Origin: Cyclobacterium jeungdonense
GTDB lineage: Bacteria; Bacteroidota; Bacteroidia; Cytophagales; Cyclobacteriaceae
NCBI RefSeq assembly: GCF_010994275.1
Contig: NZ_WMCD01000010.1
Location: 186,001-250,000, forward strand
Direction of reading: 5' to 3'
DNA length: 64,000 nt
The translations under genes were made by a program, and so were the position numbers. Positions 25,735 through 33,262 of the stretch are shown piece after piece. Positions within the stretch are counted from its first letter, which is position 1. Each line of letters begins with the position of its first letter. The notes under the pieces were generated by a model. The model was not told the origin of the DNA and did not search any database. It worked only from the letters and a program-made list of their open reading frames with translations.

Positions 25735-26159
25735 AGGGGGATAAGATCAAGTTCTTTTTCGCGTTTCCGGTACCGCTGCCACTTTTTCCAGGCCGTTTCC
25801 CACTCAAATTCTTCGATGGCCAGGTCGTATTTGTCCATAAACTTCCTGATGGCCTCGCTGGCGTCGAGCTCGTGCGCCACGGCAGCTTCCACGAATAGCA
25901 AAAACTTCTGGTTAAAGGTATGCTCTATCATACGGGCGATGGTGTACAGGTTGCCATGGCTGGCATAGGGACAGACCAGGGTGATCATTACCTGGTTTTC
26001 TCCGGCCTCGTTCAGGTATTTTTCATAGTGTTCCGTACGTCGGCGGGTGCTTTTTTTGCTCATGACCAGCTTGTCTACACGGAGAAAGTGTGTATAGCCG
26101 CAGTCCCTTTTGAGCATTTTGAAGGCAGGACGGGATACAGGGATTTCGTAAGCTTTCAT
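25728..26159 (-). CDS. Phage head-region protein, unknown
   Basis: A 143-residue basic protein (KKSTRRRTEHYEKY, ending KKWQRYRKREKELDL). An operator-like dyad at 26177-26189 lies just upstream, suggesting its own repressed promoter. Function unknown. Confidence 0.5.
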   Translation of the reverse strand: MKAYEIPVSRPAFKMLKRDCGYTHFLRVDKLVMSKKSTRRRTEHYEKYLNEAGENQVMITLVCPYASHGNLYTIARMIEHTFNQKFLLFVEAAVAHELDASEAIRKFMDKYDLAIEEFEWETAWKKWQRYRKREKELDLIPLW

Positions 26160-26176
26160 ACTTATAAATTAGTACT

Positions 26177-26189
26177 AGCGTTTTTCACT
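26177..26189. promoter_or_regulatory. Repressor-operator-like site AGCGTTTTTCACT
   Basis: 13-bp dyad with arms AGCG/CACT in the gap between the 95- and 143-residue genes. It matches the motif of the immunity region at 48437. Confidence 0.6.
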
Positions 26190-26220
26190 TTTTGGGACAG
26201 ATTTCCCCTATATAAAAAAA

Positions 26221-26508
26221 TCACAATTTGAAGGTTTTAATAAACTGCTCCCTTACTTTTTTGTCTGCAGCGAAGTAATCCTTAAGGGCTGTTATGTAAT
26301 CTTCCTCATGGGCAGGCTCGGCGGTAAGGCGGAGTATTTCTTCTGCCTTTTCCTGGACGGACACCACGTCACAGCCCCTGGCGTGGATAAAACCACCCCC
26401 TTCGGTGGCGCATACCTGTACCCAGTAGACACGGGCTTCTTCTTTTTTGGGGTCACAGTCGAGTTTGAGGATTTTCTTTTGCTGTTCGTCGATCCAGTAG
26501 CTGTTCAT
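26221..26508 (-). CDS. First gene of the head operon, unknown
   Basis: A 95-residue acidic protein (MNSYWIDEQQKKILKLD) located immediately downstream of a clear promoter with two operator dyads. It could be an early-late switch factor or a head-assembly factor, but no motif is recognised. Confidence 0.5.
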   Translation of the reverse strand: MNSYWIDEQQKKILKLDCDPKKEEARVYWVQVCATEGGGFIHARGCDVVSVQEKAEEILRLTAEPAHEEDYITALKDYFAADKKVREQFIKTFKL

Positions 26509-26550
26509 TTTTTTGTACTTTTCTAATGTAGGAAAAAGGGTATATCAAAA

Positions 26551-26593
26551 AGCTATTTTCACTACAATATAAGCGTTTTTCGCTAAACTTCAA
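26551..26593 (-). promoter_or_regulatory. Head-operon promoter with two operators
   Basis: On the minus strand TTG (26593-26591), a 19-base spacer and TATATTG (26571-26565) form a Bacteroidota-type promoter. The dyad AGCGTTTTTCGCT (26572-26584) fills the spacer. A second dyad, AGCTATTTTCACT (26551-26563), covers the start region. Binding there would block transcription of the head genes in the lysogen. Confidence 0.7.
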
Positions 26594-26600
26594 AAATCGT

Positions 26601-26861
26601 GTAACATTGTAACATCCGTTACCAATCGGGAAAAGTGCCTTGATTTTCAGGTGGATAGGCTTTTTTCGTCTGTAACAAAAGCCTGTTACAAGGCGTTACT
26701 TTTGTAACATATTAAACGCTTCGTTTTCAAAATTAAGCCTTACGTTCGTTGACACGTGTAACATCCGTAACAAACCCACTTGCGGGAAAACGCCATATAC
26801 CGTATCTATTCCTATATATTTTATAATTATATTAATAATGTTACAAATGTTACAATGTAAC
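26601..26861. repeat. Cluster of GTAAC/GTTAC motifs
   Basis: About a dozen GTAAC or GTTAC pentamers lie within 261 bases, several as opposed pairs (GTAACAAAAGCCTGTTAC at 26672; GTTACAAATGTTACAATGTA at 26840). A perfect palindrome of the same type, TTGTTACGTAACAA, is at 48419 in the immunity region. Probably binding sites of a second regulator. No convincing gene is present in 26594-26920. Confidence 0.55.
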
Positions 26862-26922
26862 GCCTTTTTTTCGCCATGAAAATCATGGGTGAAAACAGGG
26901 AAATTGTCTAAATTTTTAGTTG

Positions 26923-26997
26923 TTGTATTTTTCAAAGTTTTCGGCTATATTTCGTTAAATGATAGTTAATCTTAATTGGAAATAGACGTTTTTCACT
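26923..26997 (+). promoter_or_regulatory. Predicted promoter of the defence cassette with operator-like site
   Basis: TTG (26923), a 20-base spacer and TATATTTC (26946) resemble the Bacteroidota -33/-7 pattern. GACGTTTTTCACT (26985-26997) matches the operator motif except for its first two bases, 22 bases before the start codon. Confidence 0.45.
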
Positions 26998-27019
26998 TCC
27001 AATTTTTTGAATAGTATAT

Positions 27020-27949
27020 ATGCCAATATTCAACCTGTTTTCAAAAAGACAAAAAATACTTCGAGGAGATGTTCCAGACACTTTGTCTCATGACAAAATA
27101 TCTGAGCCACTAAGAATTCGGATTATTCATATTATCCGAGATGCGTTTGGACCAACTAATGGTTCAAATGACCTCCTATCATCAGATATTTATTTCGAGA
27201 TAAAAGATACTCTTTGCAGAGAATATGGATTATTTTTCCTACCTGTTGATAAAACTAATAGCATAGAAGAACATGTTTTGAATTTTTTACTTACAACTCC
27301 TGAAACAGAAAAAGCACTTGATGTAATAGAATTGTCTTTTAAATTACTCGATACAAAGATTCGGAGTGACTACAATCATTACAGGTTCTATGCGAAACCC
27401 AAAATAGGACCTGACGAAGCTATTGACGAGCTAAATAAAAGATTTAAAGAAGAAGGGATTGGATATTGTTTCGAGAGTGGAGAAATCATTAAGATTGATT
27501 CAACCTACATTCATTCTGAAATAACCAAGCCTACATTAGCTTTAATATCGAACAAAAAATTTCTGGGTGCAAATGATGAATATCTTACAGCTCATGAGCA
27601 CTACAGACATGGCAGGAATAAAGAGTGCCTGGCTGAATGCTTGAAAGCATTTGAGAGTACATTAAAAATAATATGTAAAGAAAAAGGATGGAATTTTAAA
27701 GAAACCGATACATCTAAAAAATTAATTCAAATTTGCTTTGATAATGAATTGGTTCCGGCATTTACCCAAAATCAGTTTACTTCCCTGAGGAGCCTTCTGG
27801 AAAGTGGAATTCCTACTTTGAGGAATAAGTTAGGAGGTCATGGCCAGGGCCAAACCCCAAAGGTGGTTGATGATGAAATGACTCGTTATGCACTCAATTT
27901 AACAGGGACTAATATAATTTTCTTGGTAGAATTATCAAAAGTAAATTAA
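27020..27949 (+). CDS. AbiJ-type abortive infection protein with HEPN C terminus
   Basis: A 309-residue protein. Residues 1-140 begin IFNLFSKRQKILRGDVPD, typical of the AbiJ N-terminal domain 4 (STM4504/CBY_0614 family). The C-terminal part is HEPN-like: CLKAFESTLKIIC, then GIPTLRNKLGGHGQG near residue 270, providing the R-N-x-x-x-x-H RNase motif. AbiJ family proteins cause abortive infection, probably by RNA cleavage. It is the first gene of an AT-rich plus-strand cassette opposed to the phage genes; the next gene follows after 42 bases. A stand-alone role is possible. Confidence 0.8.
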   Translation: MPIFNLFSKRQKILRGDVPDTLSHDKISEPLRIRIIHIIRDAFGPTNGSNDLLSSDIYFEIKDTLCREYGLFFLPVDKTNSIEEHVLNFLLTTPETEKALDVIELSFKLLDTKIRSDYNHYRFYAKPKIGPDEAIDELNKRFKEEGIGYCFESGEIIKIDSTYIHSEITKPTLALISNKKFLGANDEYLTAHEHYRHGRNKECLAECLKAFESTLKIICKEKGWNFKETDTSKKLIQICFDNELVPAFTQNQFTSLRSLLESGIPTLRNKLGGHGQGQTPKVVDDEMTRYALNLTGTNIIFLVELSKVN

Positions 27950-27991
27950 ACAAATTATTTATATATTTTAAAATATAAATAACTAAATGAA

Positions 27992-29038
27992 ATGAATAAA
28001 TCCACAATTTTTATATCACATATTTCAGAAGAAAAGGAAATTGCAAATAATTTAAAATCCTTTATAGAAACTAGATTCTTAAAAACAGTTGATGTATTTT
28101 CATCATCCCATGATGAAAGCTTAAAACTTGGAGATGACTGGATGGATACCATAAAAAAGTCAATGAAAAATTGTAAATTGATTATTATATTATGTAGTCC
28201 TATTTCAATTTCACGACCATGGATTAATTTTGAGGCTGGAGCAGGTTGGATTAGAAATCTACCGGTAATCCCTTTATGTCATTCAGGATTAACGCCTGGA
28301 AAACTACCAGTTCCTCTTAATTCATTTCAAGGTGGACTTATTAATAACGAAGACGATGTTTCGAAATTATTTAAGAAAATCGCTGAAATATTAGGTATAG
28401 AAAAACCCAATTCATCGAACAATAGTTTCTTTTCTGAAATTAAAAACTTTGAATTAAAAATTAAAAATTCAGAAATATTAAAAGATTCAAGATTCATAAA
28501 AAACTTATTAATTAGACAAATAGAAATTTTAAAATACTCTATTTTTTATTCGACAATCGAGTATGGTGAGAAAAATACATTAAACTTAAGAAATGAAGAT
28601 ATAGGTAATCATGAATTTACATTTAATGAAATATACCATTTATTTGACTTTTCTATGTTGGTATTTGTGTCAAATAAAAGAATATTTGAGGTCTTTCATG
28701 ATACAATTCACGAACTTTCAGAAAATATAAAATTCTTACTATTATACAATCGAATCGATATCCCTCCCAAGATAAAAGAATTATTAAACATATTCCTCTA
28801 TTCTAAATTTCAAGTTGATAATTGGTATGATCAAATAAATTTTATTGCAAATAAAGAATCTGATTCATATATTCAATTAGCTATAAAATTGATAAAGCAA
28901 GAACCTCTTCCTCAAACAAAAAAGGAAAGTAACATTATAAACTATTTTATCCAATATTACGAAAGTTTGATATATTTTAAAAAGTGGATCGTAGATTTTG
29001 AAATAGAAATAAACAGTATTATCAATGAAGATAAATAA
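27992..29038 (+). CDS. TIR-domain protein, probable NAD-cleaving defence effector
   Basis: The N-terminal 120 residues form a TIR domain: TIFISHISEEKEIA, then LIIILCSPISISRPW and NFEAGAGW, in which Glu81 is the expected catalytic residue, and PVIPLCHSG. The remaining 220 residues are AT-coded, helical and unrecognised; they are probably a sensor or oligomerisation part. Bacterial TIR proteins of this kind degrade NAD or make cyclic signals after phage sensing. It is 18 bases upstream of the HEPN gene. Confidence 0.82.
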   Translation: MNKSTIFISHISEEKEIANNLKSFIETRFLKTVDVFSSSHDESLKLGDDWMDTIKKSMKNCKLIIILCSPISISRPWINFEAGAGWIRNLPVIPLCHSGLTPGKLPVPLNSFQGGLINNEDDVSKLFKKIAEILGIEKPNSSNNSFFSEIKNFELKIKNSEILKDSRFIKNLLIRQIEILKYSIFYSTIEYGEKNTLNLRNEDIGNHEFTFNEIYHLFDFSMLVFVSNKRIFEVFHDTIHELSENIKFLLLYNRIDIPPKIKELLNIFLYSKFQVDNWYDQINFIANKESDSYIQLAIKLIKQEPLPQTKKESNIINYFIQYYESLIYFKKWIVDFEIEINSIINEDK

Positions 29039-29056
29039 AATTTTAAAATAATTAAT

Positions 29057-29776
29057 ATGGAAAGTAAAACTGAATGCTTTAATTCTGGATTTTGGTGGGG
29101 AAAAATACTCAGTTCAGTTTATGACTTAAAAGAGTTTTTATCCTATATAAAAAATAAAGGTTCCATAAACTCATATTTAAAGGAAAATGACTTAGTTAAA
29201 GTATTTGACAATGATAAGAGTGAATTTATATCTGGGGATGAGAAATCGATCGAACGGTTTGCCTCAAAATTACATTCAAACTTTCACCACATTGGAACAA
29301 CAATCATTAATAGTACAATTGTTTATCAATTCGCAATTATTGAAGAAATTTTTGAAGAAAGCATTTTTTTATTTCTGTATTATGATCACAAACTATTAAA
29401 AAGGGTTGAACAAATCAATTCGGAATTTAACATAAATGAATCAGTTAATTTAGAACTACTAATTAACAATGAAGCAACTAAAGATATTATTAAATTAATT
29501 TGTCGCAAAGCTTGTAAATATATGGTAAGTGGTAAAATTGAAAAAACGCTAAATAGGATGGAAAAATTAATTGGCCTGAAATATTCAACGGATATTATAA
29601 TATTTTTGAAAGATCTTCAAATCTATAGAAACGAAATTGTACATGGAAGCAGTATTAATTTAATAGATATTGAATATTTATATAAAAGTATTGAAGTATT
29701 TCAGGGTGTCTTAATGGGGTTAGAAAAGAAACTTGAAGAGAAAAACATCCATTATGACCGACCATTTAATTGGTGA
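29057..29776 (+). CDS. HEPN-domain protein, partner of the TIR gene
   Basis: A 239-residue protein ending in a HEPN-like helical domain. The motif YRNEIVHGSS near residue 190 gives R-x-x-x-x-H, the usual RNase signature, and is preceded by the helix TDIIIFLKDLQ. The N terminus (FNSGFWWGKIL) is not recognised. Base composition matches the two previous genes. It may be an RNase toxin or a regulator of the TIR protein. Confidence 0.68.
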   Translation: MESKTECFNSGFWWGKILSSVYDLKEFLSYIKNKGSINSYLKENDLVKVFDNDKSEFISGDEKSIERFASKLHSNFHHIGTTIINSTIVYQFAIIEEIFEESIFLFLYYDHKLLKRVEQINSEFNINESVNLELLINNEATKDIIKLICRKACKYMVSGKIEKTLNRMEKLIGLKYSTDIIIFLKDLQIYRNEIVHGSSINLIDIEYLYKSIEVFQGVLMGLEKKLEEKNIHYDRPFNW

Positions 29777-29845
29777 ATTATTTACTCATTTTATTTTTAT
29801 GATTATAAATTATTTTCGTATGAATTACTTTAAAAAAAATGCAGG

Positions 29846-30292
29846 TTAGAAGCCAAATTTAATCCATGTAGATTTTTTTGTGTGCATCACTGTTATTTTA
29901 TTCAATATATCAAATTTTCTCGGGTAATAGCACCTTACCCCAAACCGGTTTACCCGGTACCGGTATCCTAGCTGGCGCATCCTTGTGTGGTGTTCAGCTA
30001 GCATATTTATATAGGGTACCAGGGTACCATGGCCGCAGCAGCAGCCGGTGGTCTGGATGCCCTGCTCCCAGAGCCAGGTGATCTCCACCACCAGGCAGGG
30101 ATCGATGCAGATCTCTTTCCGGGAAAAGGGAGATGTGAGCCGTACCATACGCTGGTAGGCTTGCTCCGATCCGCAGTGTATCCCGGGGGACAGGTGCAGG
30201 TGGATGGGTTGATGGTTTGATGATGTGATGATTTGATGATTTGATGATGTGGTGATGTCTCGATTTCGCTGCCTTCGACTCCGCTCAAGCAC
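29846..30292 (-). CDS. Cys/His-rich phage protein, start uncertain
   Basis: The open frame of up to 148 residues begins at GTG 30292 inside a dispersed repeat, so the real start may be further in; the first internal Met is residue 49. The conserved part contains PIHLHLSPGIHC, then GIQTTGCCCGHGTLVPYI and a final RQLGY, resembling small phage proteins of unknown function that have a CCGHG knuckle. It is the last gene of the early operon before the defence cassette. Confidence 0.5.
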   Translation of the reverse strand: MLERSRRQRNRDITTSSNHQIITSSNHQPIHLHLSPGIHCGSEQAYQRMVRLTSPFSRKEICIDPCLVVEITWLWEQGIQTTGCCCGHGTLVPYINMLAEHHTRMRQLGYRYRVNRFGVRCYYPRKFDILNKITVMHTKKSTWIKFGF

Positions 30293-30296
30293 CGCA
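30200..30296. repeat. GATGATTTGATGATT simple repeat followed by dispersed repeat copy 3
   Basis: TGATGATTTGATGATTTGAT-like units run from about 30210 to 30255 and lead into TGCCTTCGACTCCGCTCAAG at 30270. The same pairing of elements is found at 33212-33250 and, in partial form, at 51796 in host DNA. Confidence 0.65.
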
Positions 30297-30305
30297 GAGA
30301 TAGTG

Positions 30306-31088
30306 TTAGGTAGGCGATGGAAACTCCCTCACCCGAACATCCTCCGGCCATTCGCTGATATCGCCGCCGTGGCGGTCTTTGAGGGAGAGTTCTTTGGCCA
30401 GGTGGGTGCCGAGCTGCTTCACGAAGACGGGGATGTCTGCCTCCTGGCATTCTTCTACGATGGTTCGAATCCATTCCAGCTTGCAGGGACGGTAGCGGTA
30501 CTTGCCGGTTTCATTGCCGGATTCGCCGCCGATGATTACCCAATCGATACCTGGTAATAGTTGAAAATATCCCTCACAAAAACCATAGTATTTTTTCAGT
30601 TTTCTTAAATCAATAGGACCATGAAGAGGTTCAATCGACAGAAAAACAAATTTCGACTCAAAATCAAATAGATGCACAACTCTATGAATGGAATCCTCAC
30701 TACCAATTGATGTGCCCATCCACACATTATCCCATCCATCGCCCCAGTCTTTCGGCAAGTGATCTATGATCCTCTCTGGTCGCTTGGTCAGGATCTGGAA
30801 GGTGTGCTGGGGGCACTGGCGGATGATCTCCCACATTTCGTCCCGGAATGCATCGATCTCCGGATGGAATACGTCGGTCAGGCTGCTGACAAAGATCCGG
30901 GACGGTTCTTTGATCCGGAGGGGTTTGGTAAATACGGTCTTGGTCTTGCGTACTACCTTCGGATCATAGCGGGTATTTTTCATGCTATCCCGGTACATGT
31001 AGCAGTATTTGCAGTCTTCGTCCACCTTGGTGCAGCCCACGGCGATGTTCCAGGTGTAGTCTGTCCATTGGATGTTGGAATTTTTCAT
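30306..31088 (-). CDS. Phage Gp37/Gp68-family protein (DUF5131)
   Basis: A 260-residue protein with WTDYTWNIAVGCTKV and CKYCYM near the N terminus, the CxxxxxxCxxC-like signature of DUF5131 proteins, which resemble radical-SAM enzymes. TKRPERI and IIGGESG are further family landmarks. The reaction is not established; the family is common in phage early regions. The previous gene's stop overlaps its start. Confidence 0.85.
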   Translation of the reverse strand: MKNSNIQWTDYTWNIAVGCTKVDEDCKYCYMYRDSMKNTRYDPKVVRKTKTVFTKPLRIKEPSRIFVSSLTDVFHPEIDAFRDEMWEIIRQCPQHTFQILTKRPERIIDHLPKDWGDGWDNVWMGTSIGSEDSIHRVVHLFDFESKFVFLSIEPLHGPIDLRKLKKYYGFCEGYFQLLPGIDWVIIGGESGNETGKYRYRPCKLEWIRTIVEECQEADIPVFVKQLGTHLAKELSLKDRHGGDISEWPEDVRVREFPSPT

Positions 31089-31345
31089 TTGGTTTTATTT
31101 ATGATGTACTTGTCAAAATTGCTCTCGAAGAAGGCATTTATTGGGTCATCTTCCACACCTACGCAGGAACCGTTTGACATACCTACCCAGTGTTTTTCAA
31201 AACCTGATTTTCTGCATTTAGTAACGTCCATTACTTTTGTGATTGGCTTGGACCATGGCCAATCTCCTTCCTCTTGGTAGGTTATCCTGACTACCGGATA
31301 GTTTTTATCCTTGATTATTTTCTCGAAACTTAGGTACCTCATCAT
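31085..31345 (-). CDS. Small phage early protein
   Basis: An 86-residue protein (MMRYLSFEKIIKDKN) with aromatic residues and Cys in the middle. It overlaps the DUF5131 gene by four bases. Unknown function. Confidence 0.5.
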   Translation of the reverse strand: MMRYLSFEKIIKDKNYPVVRITYQEEGDWPWSKPITKVMDVTKCRKSGFEKHWVGMSNGSCVGVEDDPINAFFESNFDKYIINKTK

Positions 31346-31358
31346 TAGTTGGGTTTAA

Positions 31359-32075
31359 TCAATTGCGCATGACTTCGATGGTCTCCAGGTCTTGCATTTT
31401 GATGCATTTCGCGGATAGGTCAATGATCTTTTCGCTGTCTACATCGTTATCTTCCAATGGCAGCCACCTGGCGAGGCCTACGATGATCTCTCCTTCCAGG
31501 CAAAAGAGAGCAAGTGATTTATTCCCATTGGTGACCATGTAGCTGATCTTCTCTGACTGCAGCATATCTATAGTGGTTACCATTTTTTCTATCTTATCGG
31601 TTGTTAGCAGTTTTCCATCTATGTAAAAGGTATATTTAGGGTCCTTTATTTTGATTTTGCGGTTGGTTTTGATCTCTCCGGTCTCTTCGCAATGCTGGCA
31701 GTCGTAGGTATCTCCCCAGTGATCAAACCTGCCTTCTCCTTCACAGCTGGGGCATTGGGTTTTTTGGTCGGTCTCGATGGTTGGCACCGACTTCCACTGT
31801 CGTATGAGTTCTTTCTGGTCCATTTCTGCTTCGAATAGTATGCTTTGAGGAAGAATACCCTGCAGGTTTACTACCTTCTTTTCCGGATCAGGCATTTTGT
31901 TTTCCTCACATTCAGCTACCAGGATAAACGAATGGGGATTGCATGCGCCTATCCATCGCTTCTCTTGCCATTCCAGGGGGATGTATTGGGTAAATTTCTC
32001 CTCGTAGGCAGAATAGGCATATTTTACCCGAAATAGGTCCAGGAGTTTGGTTGTTTTTTCTTTGATTGGATTCAT
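31359..32075 (-). CDS. Early phage protein with DnaJ-type zinc knuckle
   Basis: A 238-residue protein with two C-x-x-C-x-G-x-G-like knuckles: CPSCEGEGRF and CQHCEETG near residues 108-132. This resembles a DnaJ-type zinc-binding site. The rest is unrecognised. It may bind nucleic acid or a partner protein. Confidence 0.55.
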   Translation of the reverse strand: MNPIKEKTTKLLDLFRVKYAYSAYEEKFTQYIPLEWQEKRWIGACNPHSFILVAECEENKMPDPEKKVVNLQGILPQSILFEAEMDQKELIRQWKSVPTIETDQKTQCPSCEGEGRFDHWGDTYDCQHCEETGEIKTNRKIKIKDPKYTFYIDGKLLTTDKIEKMVTTIDMLQSEKISYMVTNGNKSLALFCLEGEIIVGLARWLPLEDNDVDSEKIIDLSAKCIKMQDLETIEVMRN

Positions 32076-32086
32076 GGGATTTTAGG

Positions 32087-32431
32087 TTAATTTTCGATGG
32101 AAAACCAGGCATCACGGCTAAGCTGACGCATGGTAGGTAGGTTCTTATCCTTCCAGAGGAAGAACATCTGATTGTCCCCTATCCAGGGATGCACACTGAC
32201 CTGGCAATACTGCCCAAAGCTGTCATAGATCCGCCCTTCCATGGAAGCTGGGATTACCACGATGTCCGGTGGGCCGAAGTCTTCGATCTTTTTTAGCAAG
32301 TGCTTGGATCCCAGATCCGGATGGGAGAAGATGCTCCGGAAGAATTCCATCCGGATGCGGTCATTTTCGGCTTTCATCTGGTCGAACCGCTTCTTCAGTT
32401 CTTCTAAGTTTCTTATGTCGGGCTTTTTCAT
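32087..32431 (-). CDS. Early phage protein, unknown
   Basis: A 114-residue protein beginning MKKPDIRNLEELKKRF. Its start codon and first bases form one end of a 114-bp tandem duplication. It overlaps the end of the preceding gene by about 70 bases. No motif recognised. Confidence 0.5.
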   Translation of the reverse strand: MKKPDIRNLEELKKRFDQMKAENDRIRMEFFRSIFSHPDLGSKHLLKKIEDFGPPDIVVIPASMEGRIYDSFGQYCQVSVHPWIGDNQMFFLWKDKNLPTMRQLSRDAWFSIEN

Positions 32432-32777
32432 TTCGTTTGATTTTTGATTGTCGGTTATGGATGTGTCTGACTTTCTGTGCGAAGGTCAAGGGCTTCTTCC
32501 GGGTGAAGTATTCGGGATGGGACCGCAGAATCCGGGCTTTTTCATTTCGTTTGATTTTTGATTGTCGGTTATGGATGTGTCTGACTTTCTGTGCGAAGGT
32601 CAAGGGCTTCTTCCGGGTGAAGTATTCGGGATGGGACCGCAGAATCCGGGCTTTTTCCCGACCGTCCATCGGGATCTTTTCGGTCACATGGATGTAGACT
32701 TTCCTGACTTCTTCAGGGGCATCTTTGTACTCTTTTTCGCTGAGCTTGCGCAGGGTGTAGGAGATTTTGTTTTTCAT
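32361..32777 (-). CDS. Basic protein with an internal 38-residue duplication
   Basis: A 138-residue Lys/Arg-rich protein. Residues about 45-82 (ARILRSHPEYFTRKKPLTFA...) are repeated exactly as residues 83-120. This comes from the 114-bp in-frame tandem DNA duplication. The rest of the sequence suggests an RNA- or DNA-binding small protein. The C terminus reads through the start of the next gene and may not be ancestral. Confidence 0.55.
   Translation of the reverse strand: MKNKISYTLRKLSEKEYKDAPEEVRKVYIHVTEKIPMDGREKARILRSHPEYFTRKKPLTFAQKVRHIHNRQSKIKRNEKARILRSHPEYFTRKKPLTFAQKVRHIHNRQSKIKRNEKARHKKLRRTEEAVRPDESRK
32419..32646. repeat. Exact 114-bp tandem duplication
   Basis: Two copies (32419-32532 and 32533-32646) look identical. 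The 11-mer CGGGCTTTTTC marks each boundary, with a third copy at 32647. The unit length is a multiple of three, so the reading frame is preserved. Confidence 0.9.
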
Positions 32778-32808
32778 GGTTCAATTGATTAAATGAGATT
32801 GAGATCGA

Positions 32809-33204
32809 TTATCCCCAGACTATACCTGATCCCTTGCATGACTGGCACGTTTCCGGTTCTATGCTGGATGTGCTCCATTCGCCTGTGGTCTGATGGTAAA
32901 ATCCATTGGGCACCAATCCATTTCCATTACATACCGGGCACCTGTGGGCAGTTGTTTGATTTTGGATTGGTCCCCGGTATTCCTTTGGTGTCGGAAACCA
33001 TTTTTGCATTTCCGGTTCGGATTGTCGATTTATGTATAGTTCTATCAAAAGATCTTTTGCTCTTTTAACAGCCGATTCCAGGGCTTTAAGTAATGCGTTT
33101 ACCTCTTTAAATTCATCGGTTTCGTTCTTAAAGTGCTTGTCAGAGCGGATTTCCGCAATGATTAAATTTATTCGGTCGATTAGAAGTAGGAATTCATTTT
33201 TCAT
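32809..33204 (-). CDS. Early phage protein with C-terminal zinc knuckle
   Basis: A 131-residue protein: helical N terminus and C-terminal CPVCNGNGLVPNGFY...CQSCKGSG, a DnaJ-like CxxCxGxG pair. Similar small zinc proteins are frequent in Bacteroidota phages. Function unknown. Confidence 0.6.
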   Translation of the reverse strand: MKNEFLLLIDRINLIIAEIRSDKHFKNETDEFKEVNALLKALESAVKRAKDLLIELYINRQSEPEMQKWFPTPKEYRGPIQNQTTAHRCPVCNGNGLVPNGFYHQTTGEWSTSSIEPETCQSCKGSGIVWG

Positions 33205-33224
33205 TTTATCGATGGTTTGATGAT

Positions 33225-33250
33225 GCCCTTCGACTTCGCTCAGGCACCGG
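33225..33250. repeat. Dispersed CCTTCGACTCCGCTCAGG-type repeat, copy 4
   Basis: GCCCTTCGACTTCGCTCAGG followed by CACCGG, preceded by GATGGTTTGATGATG. Lies between two early genes. Confidence 0.7.
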
Positions 33251-33262
33251 TTTAATATTTAA

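Noticed and set aside
26696..26935. 79-residue minus-strand frame in the GTAAC array
   Set aside because: Composition follows the AT-rich array and no start signal or family is seen.
29846..30292. Full 148-residue start at GTG 30292
   Set aside because: The first 30 residues are encoded by dispersed repeat sequence; the true start is probably internal but cannot be fixed.
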